Below are positions 1 through 10,973 of a DNA stretch of 64,000 bases, piece by piece. Under the pieces are notes generated by a model. That model made no database searches. It saw nothing but the letters and a program-made list of their open reading frames with translations, and was not told the DNA's origin. Numbering within the stretch: position 1 is the stretch's first letter; every line of letters starts with the position of its first letter. Source of the stretch: Erinaceus europaeus (Eukaryota > Chordata > Mammalia > Eulipotyphla > Erinaceidae); assembly GCF_950295315.1 (NCBI RefSeq), contig NC_080172.1, positions 76,837,118 to 76,901,117 of the forward strand. The letters are read 5' to 3'. A program made the translations under genes and the position numbers.

Positions 1-1995
1 ATTGTAGAATCTCAACAAATATTTGTTGAGCTAAACAAATTTTCTTGTTCTTATTCCAGGTTGAAGAAGAACTTTAGACTCAAAAAGGAAAACAGGGTCA
101 AGGAAATATAGTTTTTCAGGAGGAGGTAATGACCAAAGGGGAGCTTCGAATAAAACCAAGTCCTGGGCCAAAGGAAAAGCAAATTTCCTTTCCTTGTTTT
201 CTTTTGTTTTAATTTATCTCTTGAATTAAAACAGAAAGTCTTCTAATCTCTTTCCCTTTCTAGAGACATCCATATGTAAATGTCTTTTCTCATCAAATAA
301 ATCCTTTATTCTTTGCCAAGAAGATTTTTCTGAAATATAAATAAATACAATTTATGGCATTGTCATTCTGGGATGAACTATGAAAGCAATTCTATGCATA
401 CTACCAAAAGTTTAAACCTACCCAAACTGGGATTAAGAGGAATGATGAGGACAGTTTGACTATGGGTAGAAAAGAGTATAACTTCAGGCATTGCATCAGG
501 AGCATGGGACCCTAGACATCATTACAGATTTCTACATAGAGAGGACCCCCTGATTCTTCTTGCTAGACAAGTAGTAGCTTGAGGCATGTAGTTCATGTAG
601 TTTCTCTGCTGGGAGGGGGCAGAGAAAGTAGGAACCAAGCTGAGATTCCATAAACCATGTCAGGTAGTTAGTTCATAGAGTCCACTAGATTCCTCAACCT
701 CTTATTATAAAGTCAACCTTCTGTAGGCCTTATGCATGAGTGCAAAAAATGAGCTGATATTGGAAACAGTAGTCAAGTGGAAACATAGAAGACTGGCTTT
801 GCTTCTCGTTGGTGACGTGATCATGATGATGTCTCCTCAATTCTCTGAAAATGAACCCTTTCGTTCAGTAATAAGAGAAGGTGGTACTAGATTATGTGTG
901 GTAAATACCCAAGAGGACTGCCACTTTACATTATCTCCTCTATGCCAGATATTGCTGATCCCTTTCTTCTCCTTTCCCAACCAGCTGCCTGGGATACCTT
1001 CACACAACAGCCCTAAGTGGAGCTGACACCCAGAGTCTGGAATTGAAGCATCAAACACAACCTATCTGCCATCCTTGACCAGAAACTTTGTCTTAATATC
1101 ATGAGATTTTTAGGCTTGTTCATGCTTCCAATTTAAATTGTCATGAGGTAGAAAATGAGAAGGTCCTTAAAATCAAGAAATAGTCCATGCTGGCTGTCTA
1201 TAAATGCAAGCTCTTGTGAACACTCTGATTTATGCAGCACATGTTCAGCACTGCTACATGGGGCATTCAAGTTGCTGATGGAATGGAACTGCCTATTTGG
1301 TTTAGGCAAAGGGCAGACATAGAGGAAGAATTTTTTTAATATAAACTTTATTCCCCCATAAAATATAAGCTTGCATTTATGTGGCAGGACTAAGTCTATC
1401 CTGTGCAATTGTCATTAGGGCAGTATAACTAGGAATTTAGCTGCTGTCATCTGGAAGAGTTTGGATGGGAATGTGCCATTCTTTGAAGCATATGAAATTA
1501 GTTTCTGTTCAGTTCTGTATATGGAAATACAGTACAGGATTTCAGCCAGAGTCAAGTTGGAAAATTTTACCCAAGGTAATCTAATCACCAGGAGTGGGTA
1601 GCCTTCAGTACTGCCCCATGTCGCCTTCCTTCTGTCTGGTTTATCATTGCTTGCTCTCACTTCTGAACTTAAACTGGCCTGCTAGGTGCCTGGAAGCAGG
1701 ACAATGGTGAATGGGGACAAAGATGACGCTTCTTTAGAAATAAGCCCCCAAATGCTAACTTACCTCTAAAGAATTTAGCCCGTTAAAATAGCCTTACTTT
1801 ACCTCTGTCACCCCTTGTCCTCCTTTCCTCCTCTTTCTCCATAGCACTTTACCATCAGATGTTATCAAGTGAATGTCACTGATTTATGTGTTTGGTCTTT
1901 TCCTCTTCTCTAGCATGAATTTGGATTTTTGTGTTCTATTCATAGGTGTTTTATCAGTAACTGTTGATAGTACAATCTGTGGGATATCACAGGCA
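1..1995. other. No recognisable feature
   Basis: Moderately AT-rich sequence. I see no repeat head, no A-rich retroposon tail and no splice-bounded open frame. Short open stretches (for example 736-1026 plus and 1133-1408 minus) lack any familiar motif and look like chance. The last bases, 1996-2011, are one side of the duplication made by the L1 that follows. Confidence 0.6.
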
Positions 1996-2011
1996 CCCAA
2001 TATGTATTTTT

Positions 2012-3330
2012 TTTTTATTTAAGAAAGGATTAATTAACAAAACCATAGAGTAGGAGGGGTACAATTCCACACAATTCCCACCACCCAATCTCCATATGCC
2101 ATGGCCTCCCCTGATAGCTGTCAAATTCTCTAGCCCTCTGGGAGCATGGACCCAGGGTCATTGTGGATTGCAGAAGGTAGAAGGTCTGGCTTCTGTAATT
2201 GCTTCCCCGCTGAACATGGGTGTTGACTGGTCAGTCCATACTCCCAGTCTGCCTCTCTCTTCCCCTAATAGGGTGGGTCCCTGGGGAAGCGGTGCTCCAG
2301 GACACATTGGTGGGGTCTTCTGTCCAGGGAAGCCTGGCCGGCATCCTGATGACATCTGGAACCTAGTGACTGAAAAGAGAGTTAACATAGGAAGCCAAAC
2401 AAATTGTTGAGCAATCATGGACCCAAAGCTTGGAATAGTGGAGAGGAAGTGTTAGGGGGGTACTCACTGCAAACTCTAGTGTACTTCTGCTTTCAGGTAT
2501 ATATTTTGCAGTAGTTTACAGATACACGTGAACATATGCTCTCTCTCACAGAAACTGGTGTATATCTAGGTTTTGGGACTTTGTTAGAAAGTGACCACCT
2601 GAGATGGAATTAGAGTATACTATGAAAGGAAAGGTCTCACCCTAGTAATGAAGCTGAAGGGTTGTCATTCCACACGTGAAGTCTCTGGACACAGTCTGAA
2701 GTGAAGCATGTTGAGGTAGCAATCATTGTGTTGGTTAGGTTGTGACCGGCAGATGCAATATTATTGGATATGGATTGGGAGAGGCATACGGGAAAGTGGG
2801 CCCTATCCAAGGGTTCCAGGACTGGGGGAAGTAGAGGCTCTATAGTGGAGATGTGAGGTTCCTGCTGTCTTAGGGTTCAAGGAGACAATCGATAGTTAAT
2901 GTTATCATCTCATTATTTGGTAAATTTAAAAAGTCCTTTTGTTAGGGTTTGCTGTACAGTACCCAGTATCTTGTATATAGCTGTGCTATTGGTTGCTTCT
3001 GATCTACTTGGTCTAGGCTTTTGAGAGAGTCTTACACAGCCTATATATTAAAAAGATTCAGTTTGTGTTTTGAAAAACTTCGAGACATACAATTAATTTT
3101 CCCCCTCTCATATTAATTAACTGGTGATTTATATGACTACATTTTACTAAGAGTGTACATAAACACCATTCTCACCACCAAAAGACTGTGACCCATCCCT
3201 CCCACCCACTCCCACCCCCCACTGGCCCAGGAAGCTGCATGTCTACCCCTCACCACAGGGTTTTTACTTTGGTGCCCTACTTACAATTTGGTCAGGTCCT
3301 GCTTTTAGTTTCCCTTTCAGATCTTCTTAC
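2012..3330 (-). other. L1 3' untranslated region
   Basis: This segment lies between the ORF2 stop and the poly(A) end. Its terminal ~430 bp (2012-2445) is the most repeated sequence in the window: relatives occur at 14435, 23400, 31154, 38597, 41056, 44146, 46570, 55093 and 63515, in both orientations. It ends on the L1 sense strand with a TTAATTAATCC-type sequence and an A-rich tail. No reading frame is conserved between copies. The upstream part (about 2446-3190) is shared only with the copy that runs off the window at 64000. Confidence 0.8.
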
Positions 3331-6300
3331 TCAACTTCTGTTGATGAGTGGGATCATCCCATACTCATCTTTATCTTTCTGACTTAGCTCACTTAACATA
3401 ATTCCTTCTAGCTCTGTCCAAGATGGGTCAGAGAAAGTGGGTTCATTGTTCTTGATAGCTGCATAGTATTCCATTGTGTATATATACCACAGCTTTCTCA
3501 GCCACTCATCTGTTGTTGGGCACCTGGGTTGCTTCCAGGTTTTACCTATAATGAATTGTGCTGCTATGAACATAGGAGTACACACCTCTTTTTGGTTGGG
3601 TGTTAATGGAGTCCTTGGGGTATAACCCCAGGAGAGGAATTACTGGGTCATATGGGAGGTCCATGTCTAGCCTTCTGAGAGTTTTCCAGACTACTCTCCA
3701 CAGAGGCTGGACCAATTTACATTCCCACCAGCAATATAAAAGTTTTCCACTGTCCCCACCTCTCCAGCATTTGTTGCTGCTGTCCTTTTTGATGTATACC
3801 ATTCTTACAGGAGTGAGGTGGTATTTTAGTGTTGTCTTAATTTGCATTTCTCTGACAATCAGTGACCTAGAGCAGTTTTTCATAGCCTTTTGGATCTCCT
3901 CTGAGGTGAATGTTTTGTTCATATCCTCTGCCCATTTTTGGATGGGGTCATTTGCTTTTTTGGTGCTAAGTTTGCTGAGCTATTTATATATTTTGGTGAT
4001 TAGTTTCTTGTCTGATGTATGGCATGTGAAGATCTTCTCCCATTCTGTGAGGGGTCTTTCTGTTTGTTTAATAGTTTCTTTGGATGTGCAGAAGCTTTTC
4101 AATTTGATGTAGTCCCATTGGTTTGTTTCTGCTTTAGTCTTCCTTGCAATTGGGTTTGATTCATCAAAGATGTCCTTGAGGTGTAGGTGGGAAACTATTT
4201 TACCAATGTTTTCCTCTAAGTATTTGATTGTTTCTGGTCTGACATCTAGGTCTTTGATTCATTTGGAGTTGATTTCTGTTTCTGGTGAGATAAGGTGGTT
4301 CAATTTCATTCTTCTGCATGTTACAACCCAGTTTTCCCAGCACCATTTATTGAAGAGAGCCTCCTTTTTCCATTTAATCCTTTGGGCCCCCTTATCAAAG
4401 ATTAGATGTCCATAGGTGTGGGGATTTATTTCTGGGCTTTCAATTCTGTTCCATTGGTCTGTGTGCCTATTTTTGTTCCAGTACCATGCTGTTTTGTTGA
4501 TGATGGCTTTATAATATAGTTTAAGGTCTGGGAGTGTGATGCCTCCATTTCTGTTTCTTTTCCTTAAGATGGTTTTGGCAATTCTAGGTGTTTTCATGTT
4601 CCAGATAAATGATTGTAGTGTTTGTTCTATTCTCTTAAAGAAGCTTGGTGGAACTTTGATGGGTATTGCATTAAATTTGTATATGGCTCTGGGGAGAATA
4701 TTCATTTTGATGATATTTATTCTTCCAATCCATGAGCATGGGATATCTTTCCATTTCTTGTTATCAGTTTCTGTTTCCTTGAGTAGCGACTCATAGTTTT
4801 CAGTATATAAGTCTTTCACTTCTTTGGTCAACTTTATTCCTAGGTATTTTATTGATTTTGCTGAGACAGTAAATGGGAGTGATTTCTGGATGTCTTCTTC
4901 AGATTTAGTGTTTGCATAAAGAAATGCCACTGATTTTTGTACAATGATTTTGTAGCCTGATACCTTGCTATATTGCCTAATAACTTCCAGTAGTTTTCTG
5001 CTGGATTCCTTAGGTTTTTCTATGTATACTATCATATCATCTGCAAATAGTGAGAGCTTGACTTCTTCCCTTCCAATCTGTATTCCTTTGATTCCTTTCT
5101 CTTGCCTGATTGCTATGGCAAGAACTTCCAATACTATGTTGAAGAGTAATGGTGACTGTGGACAGCCCTGTCTAGTCCCCGATCTGAGGGGGAATGCTTT
5201 CATGTTCTGTCCATTGAGTATGATGTTGGCTGTAGGTTTGCTATATATAGACTCCACTATCTTGAGGAATTTCCCCTCTATTCCCATTTTTTGTAGAGTT
5301 TTGAGCATGAATGGGTGTTGGATTTTGTCAAAGACTTTCTCTGCATCTATTGAGATAATCATGCGGTTTTTGGCTTTGCTTTTATTGATGTGGTGAATGA
5401 CATTGATTGACTTACAGATGTTGAACCAGCCTTGCATTCCTGGGATGACTCCCACTTGGTCGTGATGAACAATCTTTTTGATATGCTGCTGTAACCGGTT
5501 GGCCAAGATCTTGTTTAATATTTTGGCATCTATGTTCATCAGAGATATTGGTCTGTAGTTTTCCTTTTTTGTTCTGTCCCTATCAGCTTTTGGTATCAGG
5601 GTGATGTTGGCTTCATAGAAGGTGGAAGGGAGTATTCCTGTTTCTTCAATCTTATGGAAAAGCTTAAGAAGTATGGGTACTAACTGTTTTCTGAAAGTTT
5701 TGTAGAATTCGTTTGTTAAGCCATCTAGTCCAGGACTTTTGTTGTTGGGGAGATTCTTAATAACAGTTTCAATTTCTTTGTCTGTGATTGGTGCATTTAG
5801 ATTTTGTAGTTCTTCTTGGTTCAGTTTTGGAAGAGCATATGCTTCTAGGAATTGTTCCATTTCTTCCAGATTCTCTAGCTTGGTGGCGTATAGTTCTTTA
5901 TAGAAGTTTCTCAGGATTCTCTGGATTTCTGTGGTGTCAGTTGTGATATCTCCTCCATCGTTTACAATTCTATTAATTTGAGTCTTCTCTCATTTTTGTT
6001 TGGTGAGTCTGGCTAGGGGTTTGTCAATTTTGTTTAATCTTTCAAAGAACCAACATTTGGCTTCACTGATCTTTTGTATGGCTCTTTTATTTTCGATGTG
6101 GTTTATTTCTGCTCTAACTTTAGTGATTTCTGTCCTTCTGGTTGCTTTAGGGTTCCTTTGTTCCTTTTCCTCTAAGTCCTTGAGGTGTGCAGTAAGGTCG
6201 TTCATTTGAGCTTCTTCTTGGTGTTTAATATGTGATTGTATGGCTATAAGTTTCCTTCTCAGTACTGCTTTAGCTGTGTCCCAAATATTTTGATAGGTTG

Positions 6301-7140
6301 TGTCTTCATTTTCATTTGTTTCAAGGAACATTTGTATTTCCTGCTTGAGTGAATCTCTGACCCAGTGGTTCTTAAGGAGTATGCTGTTTAGTTTCCAAAT
6401 TCTGTGATTTAATAATTGTCTGTTTGTTGTTAAATGTTAGTTTTACTCCACTGTCTGAGAAGATACTTGGGATGATTTCAATGTTCTTGAATTTATTGAT
6501 GCTGTCTTTGTGGCCTAACTTGTGGTCTATCCTTGAGTATGTGTTATGTGGATTTGAAAAGAAGGTGTATTCCAGTTTTTTGGGGTGAAGGACTCTGAAA
6601 ATGTCCAAGAGGTCTAGTCTGTCAATCTCTTCATTCTATTCTCTTGTATCTTTGTTGGTTCTCTGCTTCGTTGATCTGTCTAAGTGTGAGAGTGGGGTAT
6701 TGAAGTCTCCCTATATTATTGTATTACTATTGATGTATTTTTGAAATTCTTTCAGTAAGTGCTTGACGTATTTACATGGTCCCTCATTAGGTGCATTAGA
6801 TGTTAATGATTGTTAAGTCTTCTTGGCTGATTGATCCTCTAATCATTATGTAATGTCCTTGCCTATCTTTTATTACTTTATTTAATTTAAAATCTATCGT
6901 GTCTGAGATGAGAATGGCTGTTCCTGCCCTTTTTTGTGGTCCGTTAGCCTGTATGATAGTTTTCCATCCTTTCACTTTAAGTCTGTGTTATCTTGTTGTG
7001 ACAGATGGGATTCTTCCTAGCAGCATATGGTTGGATTATTTTTTCTTATCCATCCCCCAACTCTGTGCCTTTTGATGTGTGAGTTTACGCCATTGACGTT
7101 TATTGATATTATGGATTTAATGTATTGTAGTGCCATTGTT
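3331..7140 (-). pseudogene. L1 ORF2 (endonuclease/reverse transcriptase), broken
   Basis: ORF2 makes the nicking endonuclease and reverse transcriptase that prime cDNA synthesis at the target site. In minus-strand order: endonuclease homology from about 7140 down to 6372 with internal stops near 6790-6700, its open end piece (6372-6608) keeping an S-R-I-D-H-K block; a linker piece 5990-6331; then a 533-codon open piece 4259-5860 with the reverse transcriptase core. In that piece I see [10 protein letters not shown] (around residue 171), [10 protein letters not shown] (228-237) and FADD (272-275). The C-terminal cysteine region (C-W-R-G, then C-W-W-E-C) lies in 3542-3922, and 3331-3585 carries the terminus in another frame. 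Frame changes and stops separate the pieces, so no full enzyme can be made. Confidence 0.92.
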
Positions 7141-7198
7141 CAAAAAAAATTTTTTTGTTTGCTCTGATATATTGCCAGTATTATAGTGATGTTCTTGT

Positions 7199-8113
7199 TT
7201 ATAAGAGGTCTTTTAGTACCTCTTTCAGGGCTGGTTTGGTGATGGTTGCCTCCTTTAACTGTTGTTTGTCTAAGAAGGTTTTGATCCCTCCATCTAGTTT
7301 GAATGAAAGTCTAGCAGGATATTTTATCCTTGGTTGAAACCCTTTTTCATTCAGGGCTCGATAGATATCTTGCCATTCTCTTATAGCTTTTAGAGTTTGA
7401 GTGGAGAAGTCTGAAGATAATCTTATGGGTTTTCCCTTGTATGTGACTTTTTGTTTCTCTCTTGCAGCCTTTAGGATCCTTTCTTTATCCTTACTTCTTC
7501 TCATTGTGACTATGATGTGTCTTGGTGTCCTCAGGTCTGGGTTGATTCTGTTTGGTACTCTCTGGGCCTCTTGAATCTTGATGTCCTTTCTGTTATTCAG
7601 TTCTGGGAAGTTTTCTTCTATTATTTCCTCTAGAATGTTTGCTTCCTCTTCCTCTCTTTCTTCCTCTGGCAGGCCAATTATGCGAATGTTACTTCTTTTG
7701 ACATCATCCCATATGTCTCTGTTGTTGTTTTCAGTGTTTCTCAATCTCTCTTTGAGCTCTTTGACCTCTTTCTTTGTTTTCTCTAGCTCATCCTCTGTCT
7801 GACTAATTCTGTTTTCTGATTCTGTTAGTCTGCTTTCCCTTGTCTCAGCTTCTTTCTTCATTACAGCTATTTCAGCTTTCCGTTCTCTAATTGCCTCAAG
7901 ATAATCAGTATTTTCCTTGGCGGTCTCAACTGTTGTTTCCCTAATACTTCCATTCATTTCCTCCAATGTTGTTTTCATTTCTGTGATTAATAAGTTTATT
8001 ATTGCTTGCATACTTTTCTTATCTATGGTTACTTCTGGCTGATTTGTAGTTTCTTCTGGGCTCTTGTCTTCGTTCATTGGAGTAGCAGTTTTATTTGTTT
8101 TTGATCTACCCAT
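7199..8113 (-). CDS. L1 ORF1 RNA-binding protein, intact 304 codons
   Basis: ORF1p is the trimeric RNA chaperone that coats L1 RNA in the cytoplasm. The frame is open from an ATG in a good context (A at -3, G at +4) to a stop, 304 residues against roughly 340 in the human family member. Residues ~45-140 are rich in E, K and R in heptad-like order (coiled coil; ELEKTKKEVKELKERL lies here). An RRM-like start, NIRIIGLPEEE, sits near 145-155. The C-terminal domain follows with RTPRHIIVTM, RILKAAREKQKVTYKGKP and a final basic segment. The neighbouring ORF2 starts about 60 bases downstream on the minus strand. Being open does not show it is expressed. Confidence 0.9.
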   Translation of the reverse strand: MGRSKTNKTATPMNEDKSPEETTNQPEVTIDKKSMQAIINLLITEMKTTLEEMNGSIRETTVETAKENTDYLEAIRERKAEIAVMKKEAETRESRLTESENRISQTEDELEKTKKEVKELKERLRNTENNNRDIWDDVKRSNIRIIGLPEEEREEEEANILEEIIEENFPELNNRKDIKIQEAQRVPNRINPDLRTPRHIIVTMRRSKDKERILKAAREKQKVTYKGKPIRLSSDFSTQTLKAIREWQDIYRALNEKGFQPRIKYPARLSFKLDGGIKTFLDKQQLKEATITKPALKEVLKDLL

Positions 8114-9737
8114 TTTTTTGATTTATGTGTTTCTTTTTTTATCCTCTGTTGTTCCTCAGTTGTTGTGTCTTGAGTATAAGTAACACTGTACTAAACACCT
8201 TTATGATAATTGCACTCACCAACCTCAGGAATTACAGTAGCAACTGAAGCAAGTATTGAAGCAGTTTAATCACTACCAGTTAGCCAAACAATTTCTCCAG
8301 TCCATGAAAAAATAGTAACCAAATCCCAGTGAAGAAGAAAGAGAAAAGAAAGAAGGGATAGCAAGAATAGAAAGTTATGCAAATCTACTATCCACTGTAT
8401 ATTCTAGGGGTAACAAGAGGGGAAAGGGAAGTAGGGCAGAGATACACACATAGAGAGTTCACTCTGAGTCAGATTTCTTCCCCAAAATAATTCACAAATT
8501 CAGAAAGGCAAAGAAGAAGGAAGGAAGAAGTGTATGACAAGATAAAAAAAAAGAAAAAGAAAAAAAAAGAAAAAAGAGACAAGTGAGAGAAAAGGGAAAG
8601 GTAAGAAAAAGAGCTGTAATTAAAGAGCAGTGAAAGGAAAGTTTTTTTTTACTTTATTTTTAATTTAATTTAATTTTTTTTTAATTAGCTAGAAGGAGGA
8701 GGGAGGGGAGAGCCTGTAGAGGAGGTAGGAGTAAGGAGACACGTTCCTCCCACACTAGATAAGATGACCACTACCCTAGCAATGAAAGATACCCTAAGAG
8801 TTAATTCTGATCAACCTAAAGGGGGGAAGATATATGCCTTTATATAATATTAATAATAAAATAGAGAAGGGTAAAAAAAAAAAAAACCCTGTCCTAGATT
8901 ACCTCAAACCTCGTGATCAGAGGCAGCTGATTGTTTAGAATGAGAAAAAAAAAACAACAAAAACCTCAGGACTAGACAAGGATAGCTGAAATAGACAGTT
9001 ATGCAAATCTACTATCCACTGTATATTCTAGGGGTAGCTAAAGGAGGAAGGGAAGTAGAGCAGAGACACTCGCAGTGAGAGTCCACACTGAGTCAGAATT
9101 CTTCCTCCAAATAATTCCCAAATGTGTATCAGTGAATTCAAAAAAGCACACTGTTTGGTGGTGTGGGGGCTGGGGCCTGTGGCTTTGGAAGCTGTAGGAT
9201 TAAGGAAGAAAGGATGACAAGAATGAGAAAAAGAAAAAAAGAGAGAGAGAAAAAAGAAAAAGATAAGAAAAAGAACAGTAATAAAAGAGTGTGAAAGGAA
9301 AGAGTTATTTATTTATTTTTAATTATTTAATTAGCTATGCAGGGTGAGGTGGGAGGGTTGGCTACTTAGAAAGAAGAAAGGCCAGAGGTTTCAGAAGGGT
9401 ATAGACTTAGAATGAATGATACTCCCTGGTGGGACAGGAATTTGGTAAAGACAGAAGCTCAGCAGGGGAGCCTGCTAGGAGCTGGTCCTCAGGGACTGGT
9501 TATTGGGGGGGAAGGGGGAGGAGGTGTGCTTTATAACTAAATGGAAAAAAAATTTTGCCCTCTTTTTTTCTATTCTATTTCTTAACTCTAATTAAGTTAT
9601 AGTCACCTCCTTGGTGTCACCGCTAGGACCCCTTATTGACTGGCCTACTAATGGAAAAAAATCCTACCGTTTCCAGAAGATGTGGTCAGAGCTCAAGCCA
9701 CTAGAAGCTTCTCAGTCCTCCATTTTCCGGGAACCCT
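8114..9737 (-). promoter_or_regulatory. L1 5'UTR with repeated promoter-like block
   Basis: The 1.6 kb upstream of ORF1 should hold the internal Pol II promoter. It is A/G-rich on the plus strand and contains a direct repeat: a 39-base stretch at 8374-8412 recurs at 8998-9036 with almost no change, within related blocks of about 360 bp (about 8330-8690 and 8970-9336). Each block has an octamer ATGCAAAT (8377-8384 and 9001-9008), the site type bound by POU/Oct factors. Long A-rich and TTTAATT-rich tracts close each block. The extreme 5' end of the L1 lies at 9737 beside the target duplication. Promoter activity is inferred from position only. Confidence 0.75.
8330..9336 (-). repeat. Two direct repeat units in L1 5'UTR
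   Basis: Unit 1 spans about 8330-8690 and unit 2 about 8970-9336. Offsets measured at two anchors are 624 and 646 bases, so the units have drifted by small insertions in A-rich stretches. A ~280-bp non-repeated spacer (about 8691-8969) separates them. This resembles the monomer arrangement of rodent L1 promoters, although the units here are longer and only two are seen. Confidence 0.8.
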
Positions 9738-10096
9738 CCCAATATGTATTTTTAGTAACCACATTCATTCATATATCTATAATAAAAATTAAATGCTTTC
9801 TTAAAATATATTAATTGTAGCAAAACCCACTGGCCTTTCTCACCCTCCTATGTTAGGCTGGCAGGCAATGTCACTCAGTGGCCTTAGGTAAGAAAAGCTA
9901 AGTGGCTTGTTTCTTGGAACCAAAATTTAAACTATAAAACTAATACTAGTATTTAAAAAATAGTTTTTGCCTACAGAAACCTTTGTGCAGACAATGCTCC
10001 AAGTGTTTTCTGTTAATAGCTCCTTTAATCTTGAATATAATCTGTGACAAGTTATTGTTATTATTCCCTTTACAGACGAATAAAAAGAAATGAGAG

Positions 10097-10388
10097 GGAG
10101 TTGGGCTGTAGCGCAGCGGGTTAAGCGCAGGTGGCGCTAAGCTCAAGGACCGGCGTCAGGATCCCGGTTCAAGCCCCCGGCTCCCCACCTGCAGGCAGGT
10201 CCCTTCACAGGCAGTGAAGCAGGTCTGCAGGTGTCTGTCTTTCTCTCCCCCTCTCTGTCTTCCCCTCCTCTCTCCATTTCTCTCTGTCCTATCCAACAAC
10301 AATGACATCAATAATAACTACAACAATAAAACAACAAGGGCAACAAAAGGGGATAAATAAAAATAAAAATTAAAAAAATATATAAAAA
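10097..10388 (+). mobile_element. SINE-A copy
   Basis: tRNA-like head with A-box-like GTAGCGCAGCGGG and B-box-like GGTTCAAGCCC, a pyrimidine-rich middle, a CAACAA-rich 3' part and an A-rich tail. AAAAAGAAATGAGAG at 10082-10096 is repeated at 10389-10403, a 15-base target duplication. The copy is close to the other SINE-A copies here and looks young. Confidence 0.92.
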
Positions 10389-10403
10389 AAAAAGAAATGA
10401 GAG

Positions 10404-10734
10404 ATTAACAAATTTTCCCATAGGTTCCCCAGTAAGTTATAGAGCCAGGTGTCAACCCAGGCAGTTTGGTTTCCTATTTAAATCTCTTATTCACTGCATA
10501 ATACCATCTGGTATGGTTTGAATGCTTCTACCAACTCATATGCTAGTCAATGTGATGATATTAGGTGGCATTAAGGAGGTGGTTTGGTCATGAGAGAGAT
10601 ACCCTTGACAATGGCATTAATGTTTATATAAAAGAAGACCTCGTATTCCTTTGCCCCTTCTTCTACATGAGGGCTCAGAGGGAAGGTGCCTACTATGAAC
10701 CAGGAAGAGAGCTTTCACCATGATATGACCAAAT
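10404..10734. other. No recognisable feature
   Basis: Unique-looking sequence between two SINEs. No gene-like open frame or repeat was recognised. Confidence 0.5.
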
Positions 10735-10747
10735 TAATGCCTTGATT

Positions 10748-10960
10748 ATTTATTATAATCTTTATTTATTTATTGGAAAGAGATAGCCAGAAATTGAAAG
10801 GGAAGGGGAGATAGAGAGGGGGAGAAGCAGAGAGACACCTGGAACACTGCTTCACCATTCCCAAAGCTTTCCCCTGCAGGTGGGGACTGGAAGCTCGAGC
10901 CTATGTCCTTGCCCATTATAACATTTGTGCTCAATCAGCTGTGCCACCACCCAGCCTAAC
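10748..10960 (-). mobile_element. SINE-B copy
   Basis: Minus-strand SINE-B: the tail is TTTATTTATTTATTGG on the plus strand and the tRNA-like head ends at about 10957 (CACCACCCAGCC). Flanked by TAATGCCTTGATT at 10735-10747 and 10961-10973, a perfect 13-base duplication. Confidence 0.9.
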
Positions 10961-10973
10961 TAATGCCTTGATT

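Larger units (their letters stand above)
1996..9753 (-). mobile_element. Full-length LINE-1 with target-site duplication
   Basis: A complete L1 read on the minus strand. A poly(A) end (T run from 2007) is followed in the upstream direction by 3'UTR, ORF2, ORF1 and 5'UTR. The 16-base sequence CCCAATATGTATTTTT occurs at 1996-2011 and again at 9738-9753, directly flanking the element, so both ends of the insertion are present. The length of about 7.7 kb exceeds the usual 6-7 kb of mammalian L1, mostly because of a long 5'UTR and a 1.3-kb 3'UTR. ORF1 is open throughout, ORF2 is not, so the copy can no longer move by its own ORF2. The near-perfect duplication and open ORF1 suggest a fairly recent insertion; this is inference. 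Confidence 0.93.

Noticed and set aside
736..1026. 96-codon open frame on the plus strand
   Set aside because: No family motif and no splice or promoter context; it overlaps an open frame on the other strand (837-1058). Expected by chance.
3600..4112. 170-codon plus-strand frame, and others at 4170-5396
   Set aside because: These are antisense to L1 ORF2 and exist only as mirrors of its coding sequence.
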